From Mesorhizobium sp. (GTDB lineage: Bacteria > Pseudomonadota > Alphaproteobacteria > Rhizobiales > Rhizobiaceae), in NCBI GenBank assembly GCA_022833215.1, contig JAIPUZ010000103.1, positions 1-64,000 of the forward strand: a stretch of 64,000 nt of DNA, written 5' to 3'. This document shows positions 47,362-56,480 of the stretch, piece after piece. The notes below the pieces were generated by a model that did not search any database, had not been told where the DNA came from, and was given only the letters and a program-made list of their open reading frames with translations. Position 1 is the stretch's first letter; each line of letters begins with the position of its first letter. Made by a program: the position numbers and the translations under genes.

Positions 47362-48972
47362 TTACTCGGCGGCTTCCTGCACCCGTGGGGCCGCGCTGCG
47401 CACGGTTGCATCGACATGGCTCTCGAACTTGCCGAAATTGTCGATGAACATACCGACCAGCTTCGCGGCCTGCCGGTCGTAGCCTTCCTTGTCGGCCCAG
47501 GTCGAGCGAGGATCGAGGATCGACGGGTCGACGCCCGGCACCGAAACCGGCACCTCGAAACCGAAGTTCGGGTCGGTGCGGAACTCGACCTGCTTGAGCG
47601 AGCCGTCGAGGGCCGCGGTCAGCAGGGCACGAGTGGCCCTGATCGGCATGCGGCTGCCGACGCCGTAGGCGCCTCCGGTCCAGCCGGTGTTGACGAGCCA
47701 GCAATCGACGCCGTGCCCGGCGATCAGCTCACGCAGCAGGTTGCCGTATTCCGAAGGGTGGCGCGGCATGAAAGGCGCGCCGAAACAGGTGGAGAAGGTC
47801 GCTTCGGGCTCGGTCACCCCGCGCTCGGTGCCGGCCACCTTGGCGGTGTAGCCCGACAGGAAGTGGTACATGGCCTGCGCCGGCGTGAGCCTCGCGATCG
47901 GCGGCATCACGCCGAAGGCATCTGCCGTCAGCATGATGATGTTCTTCGGGTGGCTGGCGCGGCCGGTGGCGCTGGCGTTGGGAATGAAATCCAGCGGATA
48001 GGCGCAGCGCGTGTTCTCGGTACGCGATCCGTCGTTGAAGTCCGGCACGCGCCTGTCATCGAGCACGACGTTTTCCAGCACCGTGCCGAAGCGGCGGGTG
48101 GTGGCGAAGATTTCCGGCTCGGCCTCGGCGGAAAGACGGATGGTCTTTGCGTAGCAGCCGCCCTCGAAATTGAAGATGCCGTCCGGGCCCCAGCCATGCT
48201 CGTCGTCGCCGATAAGCGTGCGCTTCGGGTCGGCCGAAAGCGTGGTCTTGCCGGTGCCGGAGAGGCCGAAGAACACGGCGGCGTCGCCATCCGGCCCCTC
48301 ATTGGCCGAGCAGTGCATCGGCATGACGCCCTTGGCAGGCAGGATGTAGTTAAGAGCGGTGAACACCGACTTCTTCATCTCGCCGGCATATTGCGTGCCG
48401 CCGATCAGCACGATCTTGCGGGTCAGGTCGACGGCGATCAGCGTCTCGCTGCGGCCGCCGTGGCGGGCGTTGTCCGCACGGAAGGACGGCAGGTCGATGA
48501 TGGTCATTTCCGGAGCGAAGCCGGCGATCTCCTCGTCGCTGAGACGGATCAGCAGGTTGCGGATGAACAGCGAGTGCCATGCGAACTCGGTGACGACGCG
48601 GGTGGGCAGGCAAAGCGAGCGGTCCGCACCGCCGATCAGGTCCTGCACGAACAGGTCCCTGTCGGCGGCATGCTTCAGGAAATCGGCATAAAGCGCATCG
48701 AACTGCGCCGGGGTCATGGCGTTGTTGTTGTCCCACCAGACCTCGGCTTCCGTGTTCCCGTCGCGGACAACGAACTTGTCTTTCGGCGAGCGGCCCGTGT
48801 ACTGGCCGGTATCGGCAACCAGCGCGCCATGGGCGGTGAGGCGGGCTTCGCCACGGCGCAGCGCTTCCTCGTAAAGCTCTGCCGGCCCGAGATTGTAATA
48901 GACCTTGCCGGAGGTGCGAAGGCCGAGCGCATCGAGCCCGAGTGCAGGGTTGCGTTTGCCGATTTCCGACAT
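47362..48972 (-). CDS. pckA: Phosphoenolpyruvate carboxykinase (ATP)
   Basis: A 536-residue gluconeogenic enzyme (oxaloacetate + ATP to PEP + CO2). P-loop [14 protein letters not shown] near residue 235, Mn site residues in the MHCSANEG region near 220, and GDDEHGW near 255. ATG 48972 (MSEIGKRNP). As usual in rhizobia it is divergent from chvI-chvG and faces a shared AT-rich control region with a 9-bp inverted repeat. Confidence 0.97.
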   Translation of the reverse strand: MSEIGKRNPALGLDALGLRTSGKVYYNLGPAELYEEALRRGEARLTAHGALVADTGQYTGRSPKDKFVVRDGNTEAEVWWDNNNAMTPAQFDALYADFLKHAADRDLFVQDLIGGADRSLCLPTRVVTEFAWHSLFIRNLLIRLSDEEIAGFAPEMTIIDLPSFRADNARHGGRSETLIAVDLTRKIVLIGGTQYAGEMKKSVFTALNYILPAKGVMPMHCSANEGPDGDAAVFFGLSGTGKTTLSADPKRTLIGDDEHGWGPDGIFNFEGGCYAKTIRLSAEAEPEIFATTRRFGTVLENVVLDDRRVPDFNDGSRTENTRCAYPLDFIPNASATGRASHPKNIIMLTADAFGVMPPIARLTPAQAMYHFLSGYTAKVAGTERGVTEPEATFSTCFGAPFMPRHPSEYGNLLRELIAGHGVDCWLVNTGWTGGAYGVGSRMPIRATRALLTAALDGSLKQVEFRTDPNFGFEVPVSVPGVDPSILDPRSTWADKEGYDRQAAKLVGMFIDNFGKFESHVDATVRSAAPRVQEAAE

Positions 48973-49074
48973 GGAAGTCCTTTCAATGTCCGCAGATGCG
49001 ATGAGCGCAGGCCGCCACCACCGAGGCCTTTTCCGGTCAGAAACAGAAAATCCGAACAATATCAAATAATTAAT

Positions 49075-49106
49075 CGATTTAAAAATTTTGAAAGTTGTTT
49101 AAATCG
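49075..49106. promoter_or_regulatory. Inverted repeat in the pckA-chvI control region
   Basis: CGATTTAAA (49075-49083) and TTTAAATCG (49098-49106) are perfect complements with a 14-base spacer, within the AT-rich gap between divergent pckA and chvI. It may be a regulator site; no binding protein can be named. Confidence 0.45.
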
Positions 49107-49293
49107 TTTAGATGTGTGTAAAACCATGACGGTGCGCCAGGGTGCGGGCCGCTCGTACCGGATTTTGCCGGCTGCAAGCGGATATGGCGGCATGGCGCGA
49201 TTGAATGGACGCGCCACATTTTGTACCTAATTTGTCCGGCACAAGCCCTTCTGCTTTAAGAAGGGACAGCCGCCCATGAGGGAGCCGCTCGAA

Positions 49294-49995
49294 ATGGCAA
49301 CGATCGCGCTTGTCGATGACGACCGCAACATCCTGACCTCGGTCTCGATAGCCCTGGAATCCGAGGGCTACCGGGTCGAGACCTATACGGACGGCGCGTC
49401 GGCGCTGGAGGGGCTTGCTGCCCGCCCGCCGAACCTCGCCATTCTCGATATCAAGATGCCGCGCATGGACGGCATGGAGCTTCTGCGCCGGCTGCGCCAG
49501 AAGACCGATCTCCCCGTCATCTTCCTGACCTCGAAGGACGACGAGATCGATGAATTGTTCGGCCTCAAGATGGGCGCCGACGATTTCATCCGCAAGCCGT
49601 TCTCGCAGCGGCTGCTGGTCGAGCGCGTCAGGGCCGTGCTGCGCCGCGCCGGCGCGCGCGAAACCGCTGCGAAGTCTCCCAATCAGCAGACCCGCTCGCT
49701 GGAGCGCGGCCAGCTCGTCATGGATCAGGAGCGCCATACCTGCACCTGGAAGGGGCAGCCGGTGACGCTGACCGTGACCGAGTTCCTCATCCTGCACTCG
49801 CTGGCGCAGCGGCCGGGTGTCGTCAAGAGCCGCGACGCGCTGATGGATTCGGCCTATGATGAGCAGGTCTATGTGGACGACCGCACCATCGACAGCCACA
49901 TCAAGCGGCTGCGCAAGAAGTTCAAGGCGGTGGACGACGATTTCGACATGATCGAAACGCTGTACGGTGTCGGCTACCGCTTCAAGGAAGCGTAA
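49294..49995 (+). CDS. chvI: Response regulator ChvI
   Basis: A 233-residue OmpR-type regulator starting at ATG 49294 ([10 protein letters not shown]), where the family starts and AGGGAG is well spaced; ATG 49276 would add six residues. Receiver with phospho-Asp52 ([10 protein letters not shown]) and IRKPF near 102; winged helix with [17 protein letters not shown] and YGVGYRFKE. With ChvG it controls envelope, acid and host-interaction genes in rhizobia, Agrobacterium and Brucella (BvrR). Confidence 0.96.
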   Translation: MATIALVDDDRNILTSVSIALESEGYRVETYTDGASALEGLAARPPNLAILDIKMPRMDGMELLRRLRQKTDLPVIFLTSKDDEIDELFGLKMGADDFIRKPFSQRLLVERVRAVLRRAGARETAAKSPNQQTRSLERGQLVMDQERHTCTWKGQPVTLTVTEFLILHSLAQRPGVVKSRDALMDSAYDEQVYVDDRTIDSHIKRLRKKFKAVDDDFDMIETLYGVGYRFKEA

Positions 49996-50019
49996 CACCG
50001 CAACGGGGGCCGCAGGGCC

Positions 50020-51798
50020 ATGGCCATTGAAGCACAACTGAGGAAGACGGCCGGCACCGCAAGGCGTCCGGCCCGTCGTCTTTCGGTTCTGTCGCGGGTG
50101 ACGGTGCCGATTCGCCGCTTCCTCGGCCATCATTTCTTTTCCAGCCTCACGCGGCGCATCCTGTTCGTCAATCTCGCGGGCCTCGCGGTGATGGTGACGG
50201 GCATCCTCTATCTCAACACTTTCCGCGACGGCCTGATCGACGCGCGGGTCGAAAGCCTGATGACGCAGGGCGAGATCATTGCCGGCGCCATCGCCTCTTC
50301 GGCCACGATCGAAACCGATTCGATCAGCATCGATCCCGAGAAGCTGCTGGAGTTGCAGGCGGGGGAGAGTCTTGCGCCGGGCTCCGATCAGCTCGACAAC
50401 CTCGATTTCCCCATCAATCCCGAGCGCGTCGCGCCGCTGCTGCGGCGGCTGATCTCGCCCACCAAGGTGCGCGCCCGCGTCTATGACCGGGACACGGTGC
50501 TGCTGCTCGATTCGCGGCGGCTTTATTCGCGCGGCCAGATCCTGCGCTACGATCTGCCGCCGGTGGAGGAAGACGAGCCGAACTTTCTGGAGCGGGCGGA
50601 AAAGTTCGTCTTCGATCTGTTCCGCAACCGCGACCTGCCGGTTTACCACGAGCAGCCGGGCGGCAACGGCGCGGCCTATCCCGAAGTGATGAAGGCGTTG
50701 ACCGGAAGCCCCTCGACCATCGTGCGCATTTCCGAGAAAGGCGAACAGGTCGTTTCTGTCGCCGTTCCGATCCAGCGCTTCCGCGCCGTGCTCGGCGTGC
50801 TGATGCTGTCCACGGAAGGCGACATCGACAAGATCGTCGCGGCCGAGCGCAAGGCGATCCTGCGCGTGTTCGCCATCGCGGCCATGGTGACCGCGCTGAT
50901 GTCGCTGCTTCTGGCTTCCACCATCGCCAATCCGCTGCGCCGGCTGGCGGCCGCCGCCGTGCGCGTGCGCCGTGGGGTCAAGAACCGTGAGGAAATTCCA
51001 GACTTCTCCGACCGTCAGGACGAGATCGGCAATCTGTCCGTGGCCGTGCGCGACATGACCAACGCGCTTTATGCGCGCATCGACGCCATCGAAAGCTTCG
51101 CGGCCGATGTCAGCCACGAGTTGAAGAACCCTCTCACCTCGCTGCGCAGCGCAGTAGAGACGCTGCCTCTGGCCAAGAGCGAGGCATCGCGCGAGCGGCT
51201 GCTGGAGGTGATCCAGCACGATGTGCGCCGCCTCGACCGCCTGATCACCGACATTTCCGACGCCTCGCGCCTCGATGCCGAACTCGCCCGCGAGGACGCG
51301 GGCAGCGTCGACCTGAAGAACTTCCTCACCGACCTCGTCGCCGTTTCACGAGAGGCGTCGCGGCACAAGAAGCCGGTCGATATACAGCTCCACGTCGCAG
51401 CCCTGCCGCAGGGCGCGAAGGGCTACCGTGTCACCGGCCATGAATTGCGGCTGGGACAGGTCATCACCAACCTGATCGAGAATGCACGGTCCTTCGTGCC
51501 GGACGAGCATGGCGTTATCGCCATCTCGCTCGAGAGGTCGGGCGATTCCCATATCATCACCATAGACGACAACGGGCCGGGCATCCGCGCCGATGCGTTC
51601 GAACGGATCTTCGAGCGCTTCTACACGGATCGTCCGTCCAGCGAGGCGTTCGGCCAGAACTCCGGCCTCGGCCTGTCGATCAGCCGGCAGATCATCGAGG
51701 CGCATGGCGGCACGCTCACGGCCGAGAATGTTGCGGGCACCAAGCCGGGCGAGGTACGGGGCGCGCGCTTCACCATCACCCTGCCGGTCGAGCTGTGA
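50020..51798 (+). CDS. chvG: Sensor histidine kinase ChvG (ExoS/BvrS)
   Basis: A 592-residue membrane kinase. Membrane segments near 47-66 and 285-305 frame a periplasmic sensor domain of about 220 residues; HAMP about 306-360; His366 in DVSHELKNPLT; ATPase motifs NLIENARSF, DDNGPGI near 518 and GLGLSI near 548. The cytoplasmic N-terminal 45 residues are basic. It senses low pH/envelope stress through periplasmic ExoR in relatives. Its TGA overlaps the hprK GTG. Confidence 0.96.
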   Translation: MAIEAQLRKTAGTARRPARRLSVLSRVTVPIRRFLGHHFFSSLTRRILFVNLAGLAVMVTGILYLNTFRDGLIDARVESLMTQGEIIAGAIASSATIETDSISIDPEKLLELQAGESLAPGSDQLDNLDFPINPERVAPLLRRLISPTKVRARVYDRDTVLLLDSRRLYSRGQILRYDLPPVEEDEPNFLERAEKFVFDLFRNRDLPVYHEQPGGNGAAYPEVMKALTGSPSTIVRISEKGEQVVSVAVPIQRFRAVLGVLMLSTEGDIDKIVAAERKAILRVFAIAAMVTALMSLLLASTIANPLRRLAAAAVRVRRGVKNREEIPDFSDRQDEIGNLSVAVRDMTNALYARIDAIESFAADVSHELKNPLTSLRSAVETLPLAKSEASRERLLEVIQHDVRRLDRLITDISDASRLDAELAREDAGSVDLKNFLTDLVAVSREASRHKKPVDIQLHVAALPQGAKGYRVTGHELRLGQVITNLIENARSFVPDEHGVIAISLERSGDSHIITIDDNGPGIRADAFERIFERFYTDRPSSEAFGQNSGLGLSISRQIIEAHGGTLTAENVAGTKPGEVRGARFTITLPVEL

Positions 51799-52265
51799 GC
51801 GCATCGGGCACATCCGCGCCGGCCAATATCCACGGCACCGCTGTTGTGCTGGGCGACCGTGGCATCCTCATAACCGGCCCGTCGGGTTCGGGCAAAAGCA
51901 CGCTGGCGCTGGAACTGATCGGGCGTTTCGGCAGTCTTGGGCGCTTCGCGCGGCTGGTGGCCGACGATCAGCTTTTCGTGAAAGGCATGGCCGGGCGGCT
52001 GGTTTGCCAGGCGCCGCCGGCGATCACCGGTCTGGTCGAGGTGCGGGGCGTTGGTCCGCGCCCGGTCGGGGCGGAGACAGCGGCCGTGATCGACCTCGTC
52101 GTGCGGCTTGTGCCCGCGGACGAGCTGGCGCGGGTGCAGGACGAGGCCGCCGAGGTGATCGCCGGCTGTACCTTGCCACGGATCGACCTGCCTGCCCGAA
52201 ACGTGATTTCTGCGGCGCAAATGCTTATATGCTGGCTTGGAATGCCACCTTTCCAGGCGGTTTGA
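51795..52265 (+). CDS. hprK: HPr kinase/phosphatase, short rhizobial form
   Basis: A 156-residue protein corresponding only to the catalytic C-terminal domain of HprK (Gram-positive forms are about 310). Walker A GPSGSGKST at residues 28-36, the ADDQLF strand near 56 and the capping Gly/Arg segment LVEVRGVG near 80. It phosphorylates HPr on serine. GTG 51795 overlaps the chvG stop as GTGA, so the kinase and the sensor are translationally coupled. Confidence 0.93.
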   Translation: MSASGTSAPANIHGTAVVLGDRGILITGPSGSGKSTLALELIGRFGSLGRFARLVADDQLFVKGMAGRLVCQAPPAITGLVEVRGVGPRPVGAETAAVIDLVVRLVPADELARVQDEAAEVIAGCTLPRIDLPARNVISAAQMLICWLGMPPFQAV

Positions 52266-52411
52266 TGCTGCGCTGCGGCAAAATGGCCCGTCAAGGCGCA
52301 CTTTAGGGCTTGTCAACGCGCCGCGTCTCGACAAGATAGCGCACCCATGCCGCCGGGGGTGGCGAGTATAAAGAGCGCTTGTGAAGGGGCCATGACGGGA
52401 GCCATCCAACG

Positions 52412-52813
52412 ATGATCGGACTCGTGCTCGTCACGCACGGTCGACTGGCCGAAGAGTTCCGCTACGCACTGGAACATGTGGTCGGTCCTCAGGACCATGT
52501 CGCTACGGTGTCGATAGGTGCCGATGACGATATGGAGCAGCGCCGCCGCGATATCGTCGAGGCGGTGGCCGATGTGGACACCGGAACCGGTGTGATCGTG
52601 CTGACCGACATGTTCGGCGGCACGCCTTCCAACCTCGCCATTTCGGTCATGGAGGCCGGCCGCACCGAGGTGATTGCCGGCATGAACCTGCCGATGCTGA
52701 TAAAGCTGTCGAGCGTGCGCAAGAACGACGACATGGATGCGGCGCTGGAGGAGGCTCAGGCCGCCGGGCGCAAGTACATCAATGTCGCCAGCCAGCTTCT
52801 GGCCAGCAAATGA
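52412..52813 (+). CDS. PTS EIIA component, mannose type
   Basis: A 133-residue EIIA-Man domain with phospho-His9 in LVLVTHGRLAEEF and the DMFGGTPSNLA loop near 68-78. No EIIB/EIIC follows, so it is regulatory rather than a transporter part (EIIA-Man/ManX branch of the alphaproteobacterial PTS). It is 146 bases after hprK and overlaps the HPr gene by 4 bases. Confidence 0.93.
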   Translation: MIGLVLVTHGRLAEEFRYALEHVVGPQDHVATVSIGADDDMEQRRRDIVEAVADVDTGTGVIVLTDMFGGTPSNLAISVMEAGRTEVIAGMNLPMLIKLSSVRKNDDMDAALEEAQAAGRKYINVASQLLASK

Positions 52814-53106
52814 GCGCCGGGCTGGACAACATGGAAGAACTGGCGCGCGACGTCAAAATCGTCAACCAGCGTGGCCTGCATGCCCGGGCTTCGGCCAAGT
52901 TCGTGCAGATGGTCAGCGCCTTCGATGCCGAGATCTCCGTCGAGAAGGACGGCATGCGCGTCGGTGGCACGTCGATCATGGGCCTGATGATGCTGGCGGC
53001 AAGTCCCGGCTGTTCGGTGCGGGTGATCGCGAGCGGGCCGGAAGCCGCAGCCGCGCTCGACGCGCTGGCCGAGCTGATCTCCAACCGGTTTGGCGAAGAG
53101 TGCTGA
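52810..53106 (+). CDS. ptsH: HPr phosphocarrier protein
   Basis: A 98-residue HPr with phospho-His24 in QRGLHARASAKF and regulatory Ser55 in GGTSIMGLMMLAA (equivalent to His15 and Ser46 if the ATG at residue 8 is used, which gives the usual 91-residue length). ATG 52810 is in a 4-base ATGA overlap with EIIA. It receives phosphate from EI-Ntr-type enzyme, not encoded in the window, and is phosphorylated on Ser by HprK. Confidence 0.95.
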   Translation: MSAGLDNMEELARDVKIVNQRGLHARASAKFVQMVSAFDAEISVEKDGMRVGGTSIMGLMMLAASPGCSVRVIASGPEAAAALDALAELISNRFGEEC

Positions 53107-53141
53107 GCGCCGATCCTTCGCCTTGACGATCCGGGCCGACG

Positions 53142-53699
53142 CTACGGCTCCAGTTCGACATCCCAGTAGAGGAAGTCCATCCAGCTTTCGTGCAGATGGT
53201 TGGGCGGGAAGAGCCGGCCGTTGTTATGAAGGTCCTGGACGGTGGGGCGGTAGGGCTTCTGCTGCGGCCACATTCTGGCCTGGGCGGGCAGCATGCCCCC
53301 TTTGCGCAGATTGCAGGGGGAACAGGCGGCGACTATGTTCTCCCACGTCGTCGTGCCGCCACAACGACGTGGGATGACGTGGTCGAAAGTGAGATCCTCG
53401 GTCGTGTTGCAGTACTGGCAGCGGAAACGATCGCGCAGGAACACGTTGAAGCGGGTGAATGCCGGATAGCGCGATGGCTTCACATAGGTCTTGAGGCTGA
53501 CCACGCTCGGCAGCTTCATCGAGAAGCTGGGCGACGAAATGGCCTGCTCATATTCGGCGACGATGTTGACGCGGTCGAGGAACACGGCCTTGATGGCGTC
53601 CTGCCACGACCACAGCGACAGGGGATAGTAGCTGAGCGGACGATAATCCGCGTTCAGCACCAGTGCGGGAAGCCCATCCGGAGATACGGCGACCGTCAC
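53142..53699 (-). CDS. HNH endonuclease family protein
   Basis: A 185-residue protein with a treble-clef HNH domain: CQYCN (first zinc cysteines, about 94-98), DLTFDHVIPRRCGG (the catalytic His near 106), then ENIVAACSPCNLRKG (Asn and second Cys pair). The N-terminus LVLNADYRPLSYYPLSLWSWQDAI is the conserved signature of the chromosomal rhizobial group. The preserved catalytic residues argue for activity; the DNA target is unknown. It is not near a restriction system or phage. Confidence 0.88.
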   Translation of the reverse strand: MTVAVSPDGLPALVLNADYRPLSYYPLSLWSWQDAIKAVFLDRVNIVAEYEQAISSPSFSMKLPSVVSLKTYVKPSRYPAFTRFNVFLRDRFRCQYCNTTEDLTFDHVIPRRCGGTTTWENIVAACSPCNLRKGGMLPAQARMWPQQKPYRPTVQDLHNNGRLFPPNHLHESWMDFLYWDVELEP

Positions 53700-53832
53700 C
53701 TGTCCAACCTCCTTTGCCCTGTCTCTGCTCTGGATGTCGCGGATAGTGTACGCCTCCCATGACAGTCATGTGAAGCGGATTATGCGCATCCAAACCCCTC
53801 AAACATGCGTGTTTGAAGCGCTTTTTGCGCTC

Positions 53833-54474
53833 TCATGCCGGCGGAGCGGCCTCGCGGCCCCGCAGTTCGCGATAGTAGGCCCAGAACAGGCGCGCCGCGA
53901 CGCCCCGCCACGGGCGCCATGATTCGGCCAGCCTGAGAAGCTCCTTTTCGCCCGGGCGCGGGTCGATGGCCAGGGCATGGCCGACAGCGGTCTGCAAGGC
54001 GACATCGCGGGCGGGGAAGATGTCGGGATGGCCGGCGGCGAACAGCAGATAGCAGTCCGCCGTCCATGTGCCGATGCCGGCAATGGCGGTGAGGAGCCGG
54101 TGCGCCTCGCCCGCGTCAAGCAGGCAGAGCCCGTCGAGGTCGAGCCCGTCCGCCACGGCCTGCGCGGCCGCCAGCAGGCCACGCTGCTTGGGGCGCGACA
54201 GGCCGGCCGTGCGGAAGGTGTCCTCGCCGGCATCCAGAACCGCCTGCGGCGTCAGGGGATCGAGCAGCGTGGCCAGCCGGCCGAATATGGCGTCGGCGCT
54301 GGCGCGCGATACCTGCTGGGACACGAGAATCGAGGCGAGGCTGCGGAAGCCGGGTTCGGACAACCGCAGCGGAACGTTGCCTGCCTTTGCCCGAACCACC
54401 TCAAGCCGGCGATCCAGATGGCACAGTGCGTCGAGGCCCAGCGCGATATGTTCGGTCGTTTCGATGCGTTGCAT
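53833..54474 (-). CDS. alkA: DNA-3-methyladenine glycosylase II
   Basis: A 213-residue helix-hairpin-helix glycosylase starting at ATG 54474 (MQRIETTEH). The HhH motif LTAIAGIGTWTADCYLLFA spans about 128-146 and the catalytic Asp157 lies in FPARDVALQ. It excises alkylated bases. It lacks the N-terminal AlkA beta domain, like many short bacterial forms. The minus-strand frame upstream of 54474 is shadow of gluQRS. Confidence 0.9.
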   Translation of the reverse strand: MQRIETTEHIALGLDALCHLDRRLEVVRAKAGNVPLRLSEPGFRSLASILVSQQVSRASADAIFGRLATLLDPLTPQAVLDAGEDTFRTAGLSRPKQRGLLAAAQAVADGLDLDGLCLLDAGEAHRLLTAIAGIGTWTADCYLLFAAGHPDIFPARDVALQTAVGHALAIDPRPGEKELLRLAESWRPWRGVAARLFWAYYRELRGREAAPPA

Positions 54475-54568
54475 GTGATGCCCGTGCCTTCCGGGGAGAG
54501 CTTGTGTGCGTTGATGTCCCAGAGTAGCAATCGCCGCAAGAGCACAACAATCCGATTGCCGCCACCGC

Positions 54569-55444
54569 ATGACAGGATCGACATTCCGTTTCGCGCCGAG
54601 CCCCAATGGCGAACTGCATCTGGGCCATGCCTTCTCGGCATTGCTCAACAGCGATCTGGCTCGGGCCCGTGACGGACGGCTGCTTCTGCGCATCGAGGAC
54701 ATCGACGTCACCCGCTGCACGCCCGGATATGAGGCCGGCATCTATGGGGACCTGCGCTGGCTCGGCGTTGAATGGGAGGAGCCTGTCCGGCGTCAGTCCG
54801 ATCATTTCGGCGAGTACGAGCAGGCGTTGGCGCACCTTATCCGCGAGGAACTCGTCTATCCGGCCTTCATGAGCCGGGGCGAGATCAGGGCCCACATTGC
54901 CGCCCGGCCCGATGGCGGCCGCAACTGGCCGCGCGATCCCGATGGCGCGCCGCTTTATCCCGGTCCCGACAGGGTGCTCGGCGTGAAGGAAAGGCGGCGG
55001 CGAATGGAGGCTGGCCAGCCTTTCGCATGGCGGCTGGACGTGACAGCCGCACTGGCGCGGATCGCCGGACCCCTCTCATGGCAGGAATATGAGGATGACA
55101 GCCTTTCCCGGATCGGCAATGTCGAGGCCGATGCGCAAGCATGGGGCGATGTCATTCTTGCCCGGCGCGAAATCCCGACCAGCTATCACCTTTCGGTGGT
55201 GCTCGACGACGCCTGGCAGGGAGTGACCCATGTGGTGCGGGGCAGGGACCTTTACCATGCCACGGCAATCCAGCGGCTTTTGCAGGAACTGCTGGAGCTG
55301 CCGCCGCCGCGCTACCGGCATCACCGCCTGATCGCCGATGCCGAAGGGCGCAAGCTGTCGAAGAGCCTGCGGCATACCGGGCTTGCAGCGCTGCGTGCCG
55401 GCGGGAAGACGCCTGACGACGTCAGACGGCTGGTGGGTCTTTAG
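54569..55444 (+). CDS. gluQ: Glutamyl-Q tRNA(Asp) synthetase
   Basis: A 291-residue class I synthetase catalytic domain lacking the anticodon domain, as in GluQRS. RFAPSPNGELHLGHAFSAL carries the HIGH-like HLGH, and KLSKSLR near 267 is the KMSKS equivalent. It attaches glutamate to queuosine of tRNA-Asp. Zinc-binding cysteines found in E. coli YadB are not seen. ATG 54569 has no strong site and is divergent from alkA by 94 bases. A REP palindrome follows the stop. Confidence 0.92.
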   Translation: MTGSTFRFAPSPNGELHLGHAFSALLNSDLARARDGRLLLRIEDIDVTRCTPGYEAGIYGDLRWLGVEWEEPVRRQSDHFGEYEQALAHLIREELVYPAFMSRGEIRAHIAARPDGGRNWPRDPDGAPLYPGPDRVLGVKERRRRMEAGQPFAWRLDVTAALARIAGPLSWQEYEDDSLSRIGNVEADAQAWGDVILARREIPTSYHLSVVLDDAWQGVTHVVRGRDLYHATAIQRLLQELLELPPPRYRHHRLIADAEGRKLSKSLRHTGLAALRAGGKTPDDVRRLVGL

Positions 55445-55446
55445 GT

Positions 55447-55485
55447 CATCGGACCGAAAAGTGGAATCCGGTTTTCGGTCCGATG
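55447..55485. repeat. REP-like palindrome, best-preserved copy
   Basis: CATCGGACCGAAAA (55447-55460) and TTTTCGGTCCGATG (55472-55485) are perfect 14-bp complements with an 11-base loop. It starts 3 bases after the gluQ stop and may terminate or protect its message. Related copies lie at 1041, 7270, 15128, 25137 and 33778. Confidence 0.8.
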
Positions 55486-55583
55486 TGGGGCCGATGGCCT
55501 ACCGGTTTTCCTTTGCCTGACACGGCTTGCACCGCTAAGCGGTGGGAAAAGGCTGCCGGTATCGACCGGCTGAAGGGTTTGCG

Positions 55584-56480
55584 ATGAAGCGCCTCATTCC
55601 CCCGCTGTTCGTCGTGTTGTGGGCGACCGGTTTCATCGGCGCGCGCTATGCCATGCCATGGGCGGAGCCATTTACCTTTCTCGGTGCGCGTTTCGTCATC
55701 GCGGCGATCATTTTCGCCCTGCTGATCGCTATTCTGGGCGCGCGCAGGATGCCGGGCCGCACAGCCCTTCATGTCGCCGGAGCCGGGGCGCTGATGCATG
55801 GCGTTTATCTGGGCGGCGTGTTCTGGGCGATCCACAAGGGCATGCCCGCGGGCCTGTCCGCGCTGGTGGTCGGGCTCCAGCCGCTCATCACGGCGGTCCT
55901 GGCAGGACAATTCCTTGGCGAGAAGATCGAGCCGCGCCACTGGCTGGGGCTCGGCATCGGTCTGGCTGGCGTCGTCATCGTGTTGTGGCCGAAGCTCGGG
56001 GTGGCAGGCAGCGGCATCACCGCTGCGACGCTCGGCGCATCGGTGCTGTCGGTCATCGCCATCAGCGCCGGCACGATCTGGCAGAAGCGGCACGGCTCGG
56101 GCGGCGACCTGGTGACCGGAACCTTCTGGCAATATGTCGGCGGAGCGGCTGTGGCCGTGCTGGCTTCGCTGCTGTTCGAGACGCGCACGGTCGTGCTCAA
56201 CGGAGAACTGGCCTTCGCCATGGCCTGGCTGGTTCTGGTGCTGTCGGTCGGCGCGATCTTCCTGCTGATGATCCTCATCCGCGACGGCGAGATGTCGAAA
56301 GTCGGCTCGCTGTTCTATCTGGTGCCGGCCGTGACCGCGCTGATGGCGTGGGTGCTGTTCGATGAGAGCCTGACGCCCGTGCAGATTGCCGGCATGGCCG
56401 TCACCATGCTCGGCGTCGGGCTGGCAACGGCCCGCGCGCCGCGAACTCAGCCCCCGACCCGGGCGCGTGCCTCCAGATAG
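55584..56480 (+). CDS. EamA-family (DMT) transporter
   Basis: A 298-residue membrane protein starting at ATG 55584 (MKRLIPPLF) with ten hydrophobic segments in two EamA halves (about 5-137 and 150-292). GFIGARYAMPWAEPFTFLGARF in half one and VGSLFYLVPAVTALMAW in half two are typical of RhaT/EamA exporters. Substrate unknown. It overlaps the convergent YihY gene by 34 bases. Confidence 0.88.
   Translation: MKRLIPPLFVVLWATGFIGARYAMPWAEPFTFLGARFVIAAIIFALLIAILGARRMPGRTALHVAGAGALMHGVYLGGVFWAIHKGMPAGLSALVVGLQPLITAVLAGQFLGEKIEPRHWLGLGIGLAGVVIVLWPKLGVAGSGITAATLGASVLSVIAISAGTIWQKRHGSGGDLVTGTFWQYVGGAAVAVLASLLFETRTVVLNGELAFAMAWLVLVLSVGAIFLLMILIRDGEMSKVGSLFYLVPAVTALMAWVLFDESLTPVQIAGMAVTMLGVGLATARAPRTQPPTRARASR

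Noticed and set aside
49108..51219. 703-residue minus-strand frame
   Set aside because: Antisense to chvI and chvG; no domain seen.
53142..53699. HNH endonuclease as part of a restriction or homing system
   Set aside because: There is no methyltransferase, intron or intein beside it, and the protein matches the stand-alone chromosomal rhizobial group.
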